In this document: one piece after another, positions 54,263 through 61,782 of the stretch
Layout: the number at the start of each line of letters is the position of its first letter
How positions within the stretch are numbered: position 1 is the stretch's first letter
Assembly (NCBI GenBank): GCA_947625905.1
Contig: CANQQJ010000015.1
Location: 1 to 64,000, forward strand
Length of the DNA stretch: 64,000 nt
Source: an uncultured Clostridia bacterium
Lineage (GTDB): Bacteria > Bacillota > Clostridia > Monoglobales > Monoglobaceae
Reading direction: 5' to 3'
Position numbers and translations under genes: made by a program
The notes under the pieces: generated by a model
What the model saw: only the letters and a program-made list of their open reading frames with translations
Database searches by the model: none
Told to the model about the DNA's origin: nothing

Positions 54263-54835
54263 ATGAAAAAAATCAAAGACAAAGAGTTGTTGGTTGGCGC
54301 GGATTTCGCGGGCTTCCCGCTGAAAGAGGCTGTTTGCGAACACCTGCGCAAAAAAGGCTGGAAGATCACCGATGTGGGAGTGCGCACGGATTCTGATCCC
54401 GACGACACCGATCTGATGTTCCACAGAGTGGGACTGCGGGTCGGCTCGATGATAGCGGAAGGCGAATTTGAGCGCGCGCTCGTATTCTGCGGCACGGGCA
54501 TGGGCATACACATCGCGGCGAGCAAGTGCCCCCACGTCCACGCGGGCGTGGTCGAGAGCGTTCCCGCCGCGCTCCGCGCCATCACGGGCAACGGAGTAAA
54601 CGTGCTGGCTATGGGCGCTTTTTATGTCGCTCCGCAAATGGGCTGCGACATCGCGGACGCCTACTTGGGCGCGTCGCTCGGCTCGGGTTACGAGTGGTGG
54701 AAAAACTTCTACGAATTTCACAAGCTCGCCATCGACGAGCTCGAGGAGTTTGACTATCAGGAATACAAGAAAAACGGCTTCAAGGTGAACAAGCTGGGTG
54801 ATTATCCCTTGGAGCTTGAGACGAAGCCCGATTAA
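54263..54835 (+). CDS. RpiB/LacA/LacB-family sugar-phosphate isomerase
   Basis: 190 residues, longer than the usual 150 of RpiB. It keeps the family core: GADFAGFPLKEAVCEHLRKKGW at the start, FCGTGMGIHIAASK with the catalytic Cys around residue 75, and NVLAMGAFYVAPQMGCDIADAYLGA. The extra C-terminal 40 residues (from about 150) are acidic and unusual. Family members interconvert aldose and ketose phosphates. It sits between rhaB and rhaA, although the classical rhamnose route does not need it. It may isomerise another sugar released from the same polysaccharide. AAAGGAGG precedes the ATG. Confidence 0.85.
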   Translation: MKKIKDKELLVGADFAGFPLKEAVCEHLRKKGWKITDVGVRTDSDPDDTDLMFHRVGLRVGSMIAEGEFERALVFCGTGMGIHIAASKCPHVHAGVVESVPAALRAITGNGVNVLAMGAFYVAPQMGCDIADAYLGASLGSGYEWWKNFYEFHKLAIDELEEFDYQEYKKNGFKVNKLGDYPLELETKPD

Positions 54836-54856
54836 TAATAAACGGAGGCGGTTAAA

Positions 54857-56113
54857 TTGAATTATAGCGAAAGATACAACGAGGCAAAGGAAATTTATCG
54901 CTCCGTCGGAGTGGACACCGACGCGGCAATAGAAAAGCTGAAGCAGATAAAGATCTCTCTGCACTGCTGGCAGGGAGACGACGTGAACGGATTTGATAAC
55001 GACGGCCCGCTGACAGGCGGAATATCGGTTACCGGAAACTATCCCGGAAAAGCGAGAACGCCCGAGGAGCTTATGGCCGACATAGATAAGGCGCTCAGCC
55101 TTATACCCGGAAAGCACAAAATAAATCTGCACGCCAGCTACGCCATAGGCGAGCCGGGAGAGGTCATCGAGAGAGACAGCGTAAAGCCCGCACATTTCAA
55201 GAAGTGGGTCGAGTTCGCCAAACAGCGCGGACTGGGACTTGATTTTAATCCCACCTTCTTCTCGCACCCGATGGTAAAGGACAATCTGACTCTCTCAAGC
55301 CCCGACGAAGACGTTCGCAAATACTGGGTAAGGCACGGACAGGCGTGCATAAGGATCGCCGATTATTTCGCGAGTGAACTGAACAGTCCGTGCCTTATGA
55401 ACATCTGGATACCCGACGGGTATAAAGACATACCGGCGGACAGATTTTCGCCGAGGGCGCGTTTCAAGAAATCCCTTGACGAGATACTTGAAACGCCCTA
55501 TGACAAAGAAAAAGTGATAATCAGCCTTGAATCAAAGGTATGGGGCATGGGACTTGAATCGTACACGGTGGGCTCGGCGGAATTTGTTATGGGCTACGCG
55601 GCTCACAGCGATGTGATACCGCTGCTCGACAACGGACATTACCACCCGACCGAGACCGTATCGGACAAGATACCTACCATGCTGCTGTTTTATGACCGCG
55701 CGGCGCTGCATGTGACGCGCCCCGTGAGATGGGATTCCGACCATGTGGTAAGGCTCGACGACGAGACAAAAGAGATCGCGAAGGAACTGGTTCGGTGCGA
55801 TGCTCTCGAGCGCGTGCCGATAGGACTGGATTTCTTTGACGGAAGCATAAACCGAATAGCCGCGTGGGTGATAGGGACCCGAAATTTCCAAAAAGCGCTG
55901 CTCGAGGCGCTGCTGGCCCCCCACGAAAAAATGGCGGCTATGCAGCGGGAAAACGACTTTACCCGCCTGATGATGCTTCAGGAGGAGCTTAAGACCTACC
56001 CCATAGGCGCCGTTTGGGACTTCTTCTGCGCGGAAAACGGAGTGCCCGTGCGCGAGGAATGGTACGACAGCGTTGAGGAATACGAGCAAACAGTGCTGAA
56101 AAACAGGAGGTAA
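54857..56113 (+). CDS. rhaA: L-rhamnose isomerase
   Basis: A 418-residue protein starting at TTG 54857 with GGAGG 8 bp before. It has the conserved HCWQGDDVNGFDNDGPLTGGISVTGNYPG opening and metal-site segments LHASYAIG, GLDFNPTFFSHPM, IWIPDGYKD, SLESKVWGMGLESYTVGSAEF and LLDNGHYHPTETVSDK, supplying the Glu, Asp and His ligands. It converts L-rhamnose to L-rhamnulose in the cytoplasm with Mn2+ or a similar metal. It lies 21 bp after the RpiB-like gene and 5 bp before rhaD. Confidence 0.97.
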   Translation: MNYSERYNEAKEIYRSVGVDTDAAIEKLKQIKISLHCWQGDDVNGFDNDGPLTGGISVTGNYPGKARTPEELMADIDKALSLIPGKHKINLHASYAIGEPGEVIERDSVKPAHFKKWVEFAKQRGLGLDFNPTFFSHPMVKDNLTLSSPDEDVRKYWVRHGQACIRIADYFASELNSPCLMNIWIPDGYKDIPADRFSPRARFKKSLDEILETPYDKEKVIISLESKVWGMGLESYTVGSAEFVMGYAAHSDVIPLLDNGHYHPTETVSDKIPTMLLFYDRAALHVTRPVRWDSDHVVRLDDETKEIAKELVRCDALERVPIGLDFFDGSINRIAAWVIGTRNFQKALLEALLAPHEKMAAMQRENDFTRLMMLQEELKTYPIGAVWDFFCAENGVPVREEWYDSVEEYEQTVLKNRR

Positions 56114-56118
56114 AATAA

Positions 56119-56955
56119 TTGAAAGACATATTAAACGCGGATTTCGTAAAGGGCTTTGTCCGTTTGTGCGACAACGGCTGGAAACAGGGCTGGCACGAGC
56201 GCAACGGGGGAAACCTCAGCTACAGAGTAAAAAGCTCCGAGATTGAGCCGCTTAAGGGCATGCTCGATCACAGCGGAGAGTGGCGGGATATAGGCACCGA
56301 GGTCCCGGACCTGGCGGGAGAATATTTCCTTGTCACGGGAAGCGGACGCTTCATGCAGAACACCGCGCTCGACCCCGAGGCGAACATCGCGCTGATAGAG
56401 CTTGATGAAGCGGGCAAAAATTACCGCGTATGCTGGGGCCTGAGGGGCGGCGGCGTCCCGACCAGCGAGCTTCCGACGCACCTTATGAACCATCAGGTAA
56501 AAAAAGCCGCCACGAACGGCAAATACCGCGTGATCTATCACGCGCACCCGGCGAATATAATCGCGCTGACGTTTGTGCTCCCGCTTAAAGACGAAGTGTT
56601 CACGCGAGAGCTGTGGGAAATGATGACCGAGTGTCCGATAGTGTTCCCGCAGGGAGTCGGCGTGGTCGAATGGATGGTTCCCGGCGGCCGCGAAATAGCG
56701 GTCGAGAGCAGCAAGCTTATGAAAAAATTTGACGTTATAGTCTGGGCGCATCACGGGCTGTTCTGCTCGGGCGAAGACTTTGACCTGACCTTCGGACTGA
56801 TGCACACGGTTGAAAAAGCGGCCAAGATCTTGGTCAAGGTACGGTCGATGGCCCCCGCCAAGCTCCAATCTATGACCTCGCAAAACTTCCGCGATCTCGC
56901 CCTCGCCTACAACGTGGACCTCGACGAAAGGTTCCTTGACGGAGCCGACTCGTGA
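56119..56955 (+). CDS. rhaD: Rhamnulose-1-phosphate aldolase
   Basis: A 278-residue class II aldolase starting at TTG 56119 with AGGAGG 8 bp before. It has the active-site segment HERNGGNLSYR, FLVTGSGRFMQN, IYHAHPANIIALTF with two zinc-binding His residues and WAHHGLFCSGEDFD with the third, plus a catalytic Glu in the ECP/GVGVVEW region. It splits L-rhamnulose-1-phosphate into dihydroxyacetone phosphate and L-lactaldehyde. It is the last gene of the operon and ends before a strong terminator. No lactaldehyde reductase or dehydrogenase gene follows. Confidence 0.96.
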   Translation: MKDILNADFVKGFVRLCDNGWKQGWHERNGGNLSYRVKSSEIEPLKGMLDHSGEWRDIGTEVPDLAGEYFLVTGSGRFMQNTALDPEANIALIELDEAGKNYRVCWGLRGGGVPTSELPTHLMNHQVKKAATNGKYRVIYHAHPANIIALTFVLPLKDEVFTRELWEMMTECPIVFPQGVGVVEWMVPGGREIAVESSKLMKKFDVIVWAHHGLFCSGEDFDLTFGLMHTVEKAAKILVKVRSMAPAKLQSMTSQNFRDLALAYNVDLDERFLDGADS

Positions 56956-56976
56956 TCAAGCTCCTGCAATATACAT

Positions 56977-57012
56977 AAAACCGCCGCCCATGCAAGCATG
57001 GGCGGCGGTTTT
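56977..57012. terminator. Strong bidirectional terminator
   Basis: A perfect 16-bp stem (AAAACCGCCGCCCATG and its complement) has a CAAG loop, with A and T runs at the two ends. It serves the rha operon and the convergent GH127-like gene. Confidence 0.95.
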
Positions 57013-57050
57013 AAACATCGCGGACCAAAAGCCGCGCCGCCGAGTAAGCG

Positions 57051-59003
57051 TCAATTGCCCGGTTTGGCTTTCGGAAAATAGGTTATGCGCAGATTTGTGC
57101 AGCCGTACGGCTCCAATGTCAGCGGCAGCTTATCGGTCACGTATTGATAATCCTCATACGGTTCGAAGGTCCTGGACTGGTACATAGCGCACAGGTACGG
57201 CGCTTTATAACAATGCGTGTGCAGCTTGATCATGGGATTGCTCCAAACATAGCCGTTTTCGGGCAATTCCTCTATTTGTATATCCTCCGGCTTCAGATTT
57301 TCGTCCAGCGCGATATTCCACGAAAAACGCTCTCTTCTCATTCCTATATTGATGGAATAATCGGCTTCGTCAGGCTCGTCGTATTTAGGGGTCACATCAT
57401 ACCAGCTCCAGCCGTCGGGAAGCTTTGTCATCGGATTGCCTTCGATAGGCGTCCAATTTTCGGGTATATGATACGCGAAAAGCAGCGCTCCGTATTTTAC
57501 GGCTAACGGGTATTTTTTCGCGCAGTCGGAATCATCCACCTTTATAACCTCTATTTCCGCCGAGAATGAAATCTCCGCGGTATCTCCGCTCGTCCATTCC
57601 CTCGACACTTTGATATATCCGTTTTTATCGACCGCGCAGCCGCGTTCTTCTCCGTTTATTTTCAAAACGCATTTTTTGCTCCAGCACGGCACTTTTAAAT
57701 TCAACGCGAATTTTTTATCGCAGTTTATTTCAAAGGTTACGCTGTTTCTAAACGGATAATATGTCTTTTCGCTGATCGAAATATCCTTGTGATTCAAACT
57801 GCACGGGCCGTACGCGACAACGTAAACATTATCGTCGTCATCGCGCAGCATGGTTCCCCTTACAAACTCCGGAATAACCGCAACGGCGTTTACCGGACAG
57901 CACGAAACGGGATAACACGGAGCGTATACCTGCATCGCTCCCGCGGCGGCGGACGACGCGGAGGTGGCATAGATCTGATTCGGCGCGTTCAGATACGCTA
58001 TCGCCTTTTCATCCTTCTTCCTCGCCCCCTGCGCGCCGTTATAGAACATTTGCTCCATATAATCTCCGTATTTCGGGTTCCCGGTGATATAACTCAAATA
58101 AGAATACGACGCATTGAAAAAAGCGTAGCTGCAATATTCGGTTTCGGTCGTCGACCCCACCGGCCCCAGATATTCGGACATTGACACGGGGCTGCCCGAC
58201 AAATGGACGGATTTTTTCATCACGTCCGCTATTCTTTTTTCCGAAGCTTTGAGGTAATCGGCGTTTCCCGTCGCTGTGTAAACCAACGCGGGCATGCGCA
58301 CGTTTGCCCCTTCTCCGGCGGTATGGTTCGCATTGTAATGATATTCGCCGCCGAGCATGGATTTATATGAAGTATTATACAGATCATGCTCGCATAAATA
58401 TTCAAGATATTCGACGCAAAAATCGATCAGCCGGGTGTCGCCGGTGTGGTAATACGTAAACACCATCGGCTCTATGATAAACTGACCGGAGTAAGGCGTT
58501 TTTTTGTCGCCCGCCCACGCGCCGCAAAACCAGAGCATACAGCGGTGCACCGCGTCCAGCACGTCCGCGCGCCGGGTCGCCTCGTAAAACGCGAGAAGTC
58601 CTCTCATGGCGCACGCCGTTCCCCAGGCGTTGTAATCCTCGTATATATTGGAGTCTTCCCTGTCGTATGTTCCCAAATATCCGTCCTCTCGCTGATGCTT
58701 CATCATGGTGTCTACCCAATCGGTCGCTGTTTCTATCATTTCCTTATCGTTCAGCGTGAAGGCGTATTCAATATATCCCGTCCAATAGTTTCCCGATATT
58801 TCCGCGCCCCAGCCGTCCTGCAGCTCATCACCCCACGCGGACACGTGCCTTTTTTTCACAAACGGATCGTTGATCATTTTAGGCTCAAGCTCATGCAGAT
58901 GAGCGCAAATTCCGTCTTTTCCTATCTCCATCTGATGCTTTAAAAAACCTTCGGCCCGAATGGCGCCCAAAGGAAAACGGTTCAGTTTTTGGTATAATTT
59001 CAT
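57051..59003 (-). CDS. GH127-like beta-L-arabinofuranosidase family protein
   Basis: 650 residues from ATG 59003, chosen for GGAGAG 6-7 bp before. It has the DUF1680/GH127 layout: an (alpha/alpha)6 barrel of about 420 residues (with NYWTGYIEYAFTLND, HQREDGYLGTY and GTTETEYCSYAF-like TTETEYCSYAFFNASY), then beta domains. The catalytic Cys and zinc-binding region of GH127 should lie in TETEYCSY and YPVSCCPVNAV, where CC pairs are visible. Members remove beta-L-arabinofuranose from arabinans or extensin-type glycans. There is no signal peptide. It is monocistronic and faces an AraC gene. Substrate specificity across this family varies. Confidence 0.83.
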   Translation of the reverse strand: MKLYQKLNRFPLGAIRAEGFLKHQMEIGKDGICAHLHELEPKMINDPFVKKRHVSAWGDELQDGWGAEISGNYWTGYIEYAFTLNDKEMIETATDWVDTMMKHQREDGYLGTYDREDSNIYEDYNAWGTACAMRGLLAFYEATRRADVLDAVHRCMLWFCGAWAGDKKTPYSGQFIIEPMVFTYYHTGDTRLIDFCVEYLEYLCEHDLYNTSYKSMLGGEYHYNANHTAGEGANVRMPALVYTATGNADYLKASEKRIADVMKKSVHLSGSPVSMSEYLGPVGSTTETEYCSYAFFNASYSYLSYITGNPKYGDYMEQMFYNGAQGARKKDEKAIAYLNAPNQIYATSASSAAAGAMQVYAPCYPVSCCPVNAVAVIPEFVRGTMLRDDDDNVYVVAYGPCSLNHKDISISEKTYYPFRNSVTFEINCDKKFALNLKVPCWSKKCVLKINGEERGCAVDKNGYIKVSREWTSGDTAEISFSAEIEVIKVDDSDCAKKYPLAVKYGALLFAYHIPENWTPIEGNPMTKLPDGWSWYDVTPKYDEPDEADYSINIGMRRERFSWNIALDENLKPEDIQIEELPENGYVWSNPMIKLHTHCYKAPYLCAMYQSRTFEPYEDYQYVTDKLPLTLEPYGCTNLRITYFPKAKPGN

Positions 59004-59101
59004 GATTTTCTCTCCTTCCGTCAATATTCAATGCCGCTCGGAACCCAAACGGCGCGGCGCAAAACGCGTATGCCTCCGCTTTCCGGTCATGCACCGCCTT
59101 A

Positions 59102-59130
59102 ATTCTACGGCAATCCCGTTAAAATGTAAA
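59102..59130 (-). promoter_or_regulatory. Promoter of the GH127-like gene
   Basis: On the minus strand TTTACA (59125-59130), 17 bp, TAGAAT (59102-59107). The leader to the start codon is about 95 bases. Confidence 0.6.
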
Positions 59131-59149
59131 TAGATTATGCTGATATATA

Positions 59150-59178
59150 TGGACAAAACTGATATAATATGTTATAAT
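59150..59178 (+). promoter_or_regulatory. Promoter of the AraC-family regulator
   Basis: TGGACA (59150-59155), 17 bp, TATAAT (59173-59178), 58 bp before the start codon and back to back with the GH127 promoter. Confidence 0.7.
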
Positions 59179-59235
59179 TACCTCAATGCAAACTGTGTAA
59201 CTATCGGATAGACCTATGAAGCAAAGGAGTAAAAT

Positions 59236-60162
59236 ATGATTTTTTATGAAATAAAAATGATGTCTGTTCCTAAACTCATTTTTGCGTGCAGCGTCAATTT
59301 GGAAAAATATAAAAACGAATTTATACACAGAAAGGATTTCCTCGAACTTTCAATATGCGAGGAAGGCCGGATATTATTCGAGCACGAAAACGGGGAAAAA
59401 GAAATAACCTATCCCGGAACGGTGTTGACCACGGCAAGCGATCTGTCTTGCCGGACATCATCGTATAAAAACGACAGACAGCGCCACACGACCGTCGGCG
59501 TCAATATGAAATACGCGCTTAAAAGGTATGATTCCGAATCCGAATGTGATGTTTTGAAGCTGAAAGAGAGAATTCGCGGCGGCTGCACGGCGCTGGTACC
59601 GTATCGTTGCGACGCGGGAACGAATTACAATAAAATTATCGAATTGATCAAAAAAATAATTGTTCTCAACTCATCCGAAAATCCGAGCGATCGAATAAAC
59701 GCGGTCTCCGAATGGTACGCGCTGATCGGATTTATGACCGATTTGGTTTTGACAAAATTGGAGCTGAAACGATCCGAAGCGCCTCCCTCGGAGCTTATCT
59801 ACGCGAAAAAAGCGGCACAATATATTTCCGAAAATTATATGAACAGATTGACCGCGGATGAAATTTCCAAGAGGCTGGGAATATCCTCGGGCTATCTTCA
59901 CCGAATATTCAAAAGAGTAAACGGAATAACCGTTCTGGAATACATAAACCGCCTCCGCGTCGCCAACGCGATAAGTCTGATGATCAACAAAAACGCGTCG
60001 CTGAAGCAAGCGGCTTTTTGCGTCGGCATCGAAGATCCGGCATATATGAGCAGACTTTTTAAAAAAACGACGGGCCTTTGCTGCCGCGAATATTTGCGCG
60101 CCCGCCGCGATAGGCACGGCGAAACAGATGAAGCTTTGGCAAGCAGCTTTAACTTACAATAA
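59236..60162 (+). CDS. AraC-family transcriptional regulator
   Basis: A 308-residue protein with AAGGAG 7 bp before the ATG. The N-terminal 130 residues are a cupin-like ligand-binding domain (KDFLELSICEEGRILFEHENG). The C-terminal 100 residues form the DNA-binding domain: MNRLTADEISKRLGISSGYLHRIFKRVNGITVLEYINRLRV and ASLKQAAFCVGIEDPAYMSRLFKKTTGLCCREYL. It most likely controls the divergent GH127-like gene. It is the last clearly chromosomal gene before the mobile element. Confidence 0.92.
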   Translation: MIFYEIKMMSVPKLIFACSVNLEKYKNEFIHRKDFLELSICEEGRILFEHENGEKEITYPGTVLTTASDLSCRTSSYKNDRQRHTTVGVNMKYALKRYDSESECDVLKLKERIRGGCTALVPYRCDAGTNYNKIIELIKKIIVLNSSENPSDRINAVSEWYALIGFMTDLVLTKLELKRSEAPPSELIYAKKAAQYISENYMNRLTADEISKRLGISSGYLHRIFKRVNGITVLEYINRLRVANAISLMINKNASLKQAAFCVGIEDPAYMSRLFKKTTGLCCREYLRARRDRHGETDEALASSFNLQ

Positions 60163-60207
60163 CGCCAATACGTAAAAAATGTTGAGCAAACCGTTTTTCC
60201 GGCAAAC

Positions 60208-60242
60208 AAAAAGCCGCAAAACCTACGGTTTCACGGCTTTTT
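60208..60242 (+). terminator. Terminator after the AraC gene
   Basis: The AAAAAGCCG/CGGCTTTTT stem has an inner AAACC/GGTTT helix and a short loop, and ends in TTTTT, 46 bp past the AraC stop codon. Confidence 0.85.
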
Positions 60243-60470
60243 GGGTGGTACACCTTCGGGGATTCGAAAACTTCCAAAATCTTTTTGTAACATAGCGTAA
60301 TGTGGCGTAATCAACGCTATACCGTCATTTTCGACACTTTGCGACTACTGTAACTTATAGCTAAATAGTAATGTTTTTTGTATTAATAACGATCAAATAA
60401 CGACCAAAAAAGCAATAAAAATTCTTTTTCTTGGAGCTATCGTTAAAATTTAAAATTTGAAAATTCATAA

Positions 60471-60500
60471 AAAATCACGGTATTTTTCTGCCGTGATTTT
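60471..60500. terminator. Hairpin upstream of the element genes
   Basis: A perfect 10-bp stem, AAAATCACGG with its complement, around a 10-base loop, with T-rich flanks. It may insulate the element from upstream transcription. Confidence 0.65.
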
Positions 60501-60554
60501 ATATTTCACAACATATACATATCAAAAATTTTATGAGAAAGAAGGAGACGTAAA

Positions 60555-60728
60555 ATGAACAAAACTCACGAAAAGCGATTGTGCCCGGACTGCAGGACGG
60601 GTGAGATCGAGCGTATACTTGACAGCCGAATTAAGGAATGCCCCTACATCGACCTTTACAAAAATTCAAGCTGTCCCAAATATGTACCGATTGATAAATT
60701 TTTTTCAAGGAACGCCATTAAAAAATGA
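60555..60728 (+). CDS. Small Cys-rich protein (57 residues)
   Basis: A short ORF with AAGGAG 8 bp before its ATG. The product has CPDC near residue 10, ECP at 29-30 and SSCP at 40, a possible zinc-binding set. Its stop codon overlaps the frame before the DUF6017-type gene, whose ribosome binding site lies 28 bp further on, so the two are likely co-translated. Small genes like this often precede DUF6017 genes on integrative elements. Function unknown. Confidence 0.6.
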   Translation: MNKTHEKRLCPDCRTGEIERILDSRIKECPYIDLYKNSSCPKYVPIDKFFSRNAIKK

Positions 60729-60769
60729 CGTTCCTTTTTCTATGCCAAAATTTGAAAGGAGCAAAAGAT

Positions 60770-61690
60770 ATGGCAACGGAAGTGTTTAGAGTTGAGAAAA
60801 CCAGAGATTACACCATTATGTCAAATCATCATCTCAAAAACATCAGGTTAAGTTTAAAATCCAAAGGTTTGCTGACCATGATGCTCAGCCTGCCGGAAGA
60901 TTGGGACTATACGTTAAGAGGACTATCGCGGATTTGCAGAGAGGGCATTGACGCAATACGCACATCAATAAAAGAGCTTGTGTCGGAGGGATATATCGAA
61001 TGCAGCAGGGAACGCAACGCCAAAGGTCAGTTCATAAGCACGATATACATGATACATGAAAATCCCGTATTAAAAGAGTCCGAACCCGAAAACGCGGTCC
61101 GGAACGAGCCTGCATCGGCAAACCCTATATCGGACGAGCCAACATTGGAAAATCCAATGTTGGATAATCCAATGTTGGATAATCCTACATTGGAAAAACC
61201 TATGTTGGAAAATCCAACGCAATTAAATACTAATACATTAAAAACTAAAAAACTAAATACTAAAGCAATTAATAATCCATCTATCAATCATACGCGCGCG
61301 GAGACGAGCGGTGATGAAGGATGGATAGACAGATACGAGTGCGTGAAGTCGGAAGTCAGGGAGCAGATCGACTATGACACTCTTTCAAGATCAAACGACA
61401 AAGATTTTTTAGACGAGATCGTTAATGTTATGACCGAAGTGCTCTTGTTTGACACTCCCTCATACAAAATCAACGGCAATGACGTTCCCGCAGAGCTTGT
61501 AAAAATCTGCTACCGACAAATCACTTTCGAGGGTATTGAAACATTCCTGCACAATTTTAACCGGACATATCGCAGGATCAAGAACCCGCGGCAATATCTG
61601 ATTTCGGCTTTGTATAACACAACAACAAGCACCTCTGCCTCTTTGTCGAACAGGTTTAATTGTGACGCATACGGAGGTCGGAACGATTGA
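60770..61690 (+). CDS. DUF6017-type helix-turn-helix protein of integrative elements
   Basis: 306 residues from ATG 60770, with AAAGGAG 8 bp before. The N-terminal 100 residues are a winged helix of the replication-initiator type (SLKSKGLLTMMLSLPEDWDYTLRGLSRI and IDAIRTSIKELVSEGYIE). A linker of near-repeats, NPMLDNPMLDNPTLEKPMLE, runs from about 120 to 160. The C-terminal 110 residues (YDTLSRSNDKDFLDEIVNVMTEVL and RRIKNPRQYLISALYNT) are the DUF6017 domain. Such proteins are common next to relaxase and integrase genes on Tn916-like and other clostridial elements, and are thought to act in replication or control. The tandem repeat in the linker is also visible as repeated DNA (61140-61215). 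Confidence 0.8.
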   Translation: MATEVFRVEKTRDYTIMSNHHLKNIRLSLKSKGLLTMMLSLPEDWDYTLRGLSRICREGIDAIRTSIKELVSEGYIECSRERNAKGQFISTIYMIHENPVLKESEPENAVRNEPASANPISDEPTLENPMLDNPMLDNPTLEKPMLENPTQLNTNTLKTKKLNTKAINNPSINHTRAETSGDEGWIDRYECVKSEVREQIDYDTLSRSNDKDFLDEIVNVMTEVLLFDTPSYKINGNDVPAELVKICYRQITFEGIETFLHNFNRTYRRIKNPRQYLISALYNTTTSTSASLSNRFNCDAYGGRND

Positions 61691-61782
61691 CGAATAAACA
61701 CTATTTACGACGCTTAGTTGTTCCGCCTTAGCAAAAAAACACCGCTCAAAATAATCTAACTTTCACTTTCAGGAGGAAAAAT

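Larger units (their letters stand above)
60163..60554. other. Intergenic stretch at the mobile-element boundary
   Basis: This 392-bp AT-rich stretch holds two terminator-like hairpins (60208-60242 and 60471-60500) and no ORF with a ribosome binding site. The middle (60243-60470) has no structure I can support. Its position between host-type genes and the element suggests that an attachment site may lie here, but none is recognisable. Confidence 0.5.

Noticed and set aside
60243-60275. A tRNA-like GGATTCGAA stretch near the element border, as a possible attachment core
   Set aside because: On neither strand does it form a T-arm or acceptor stem, and no second copy was found in the window.
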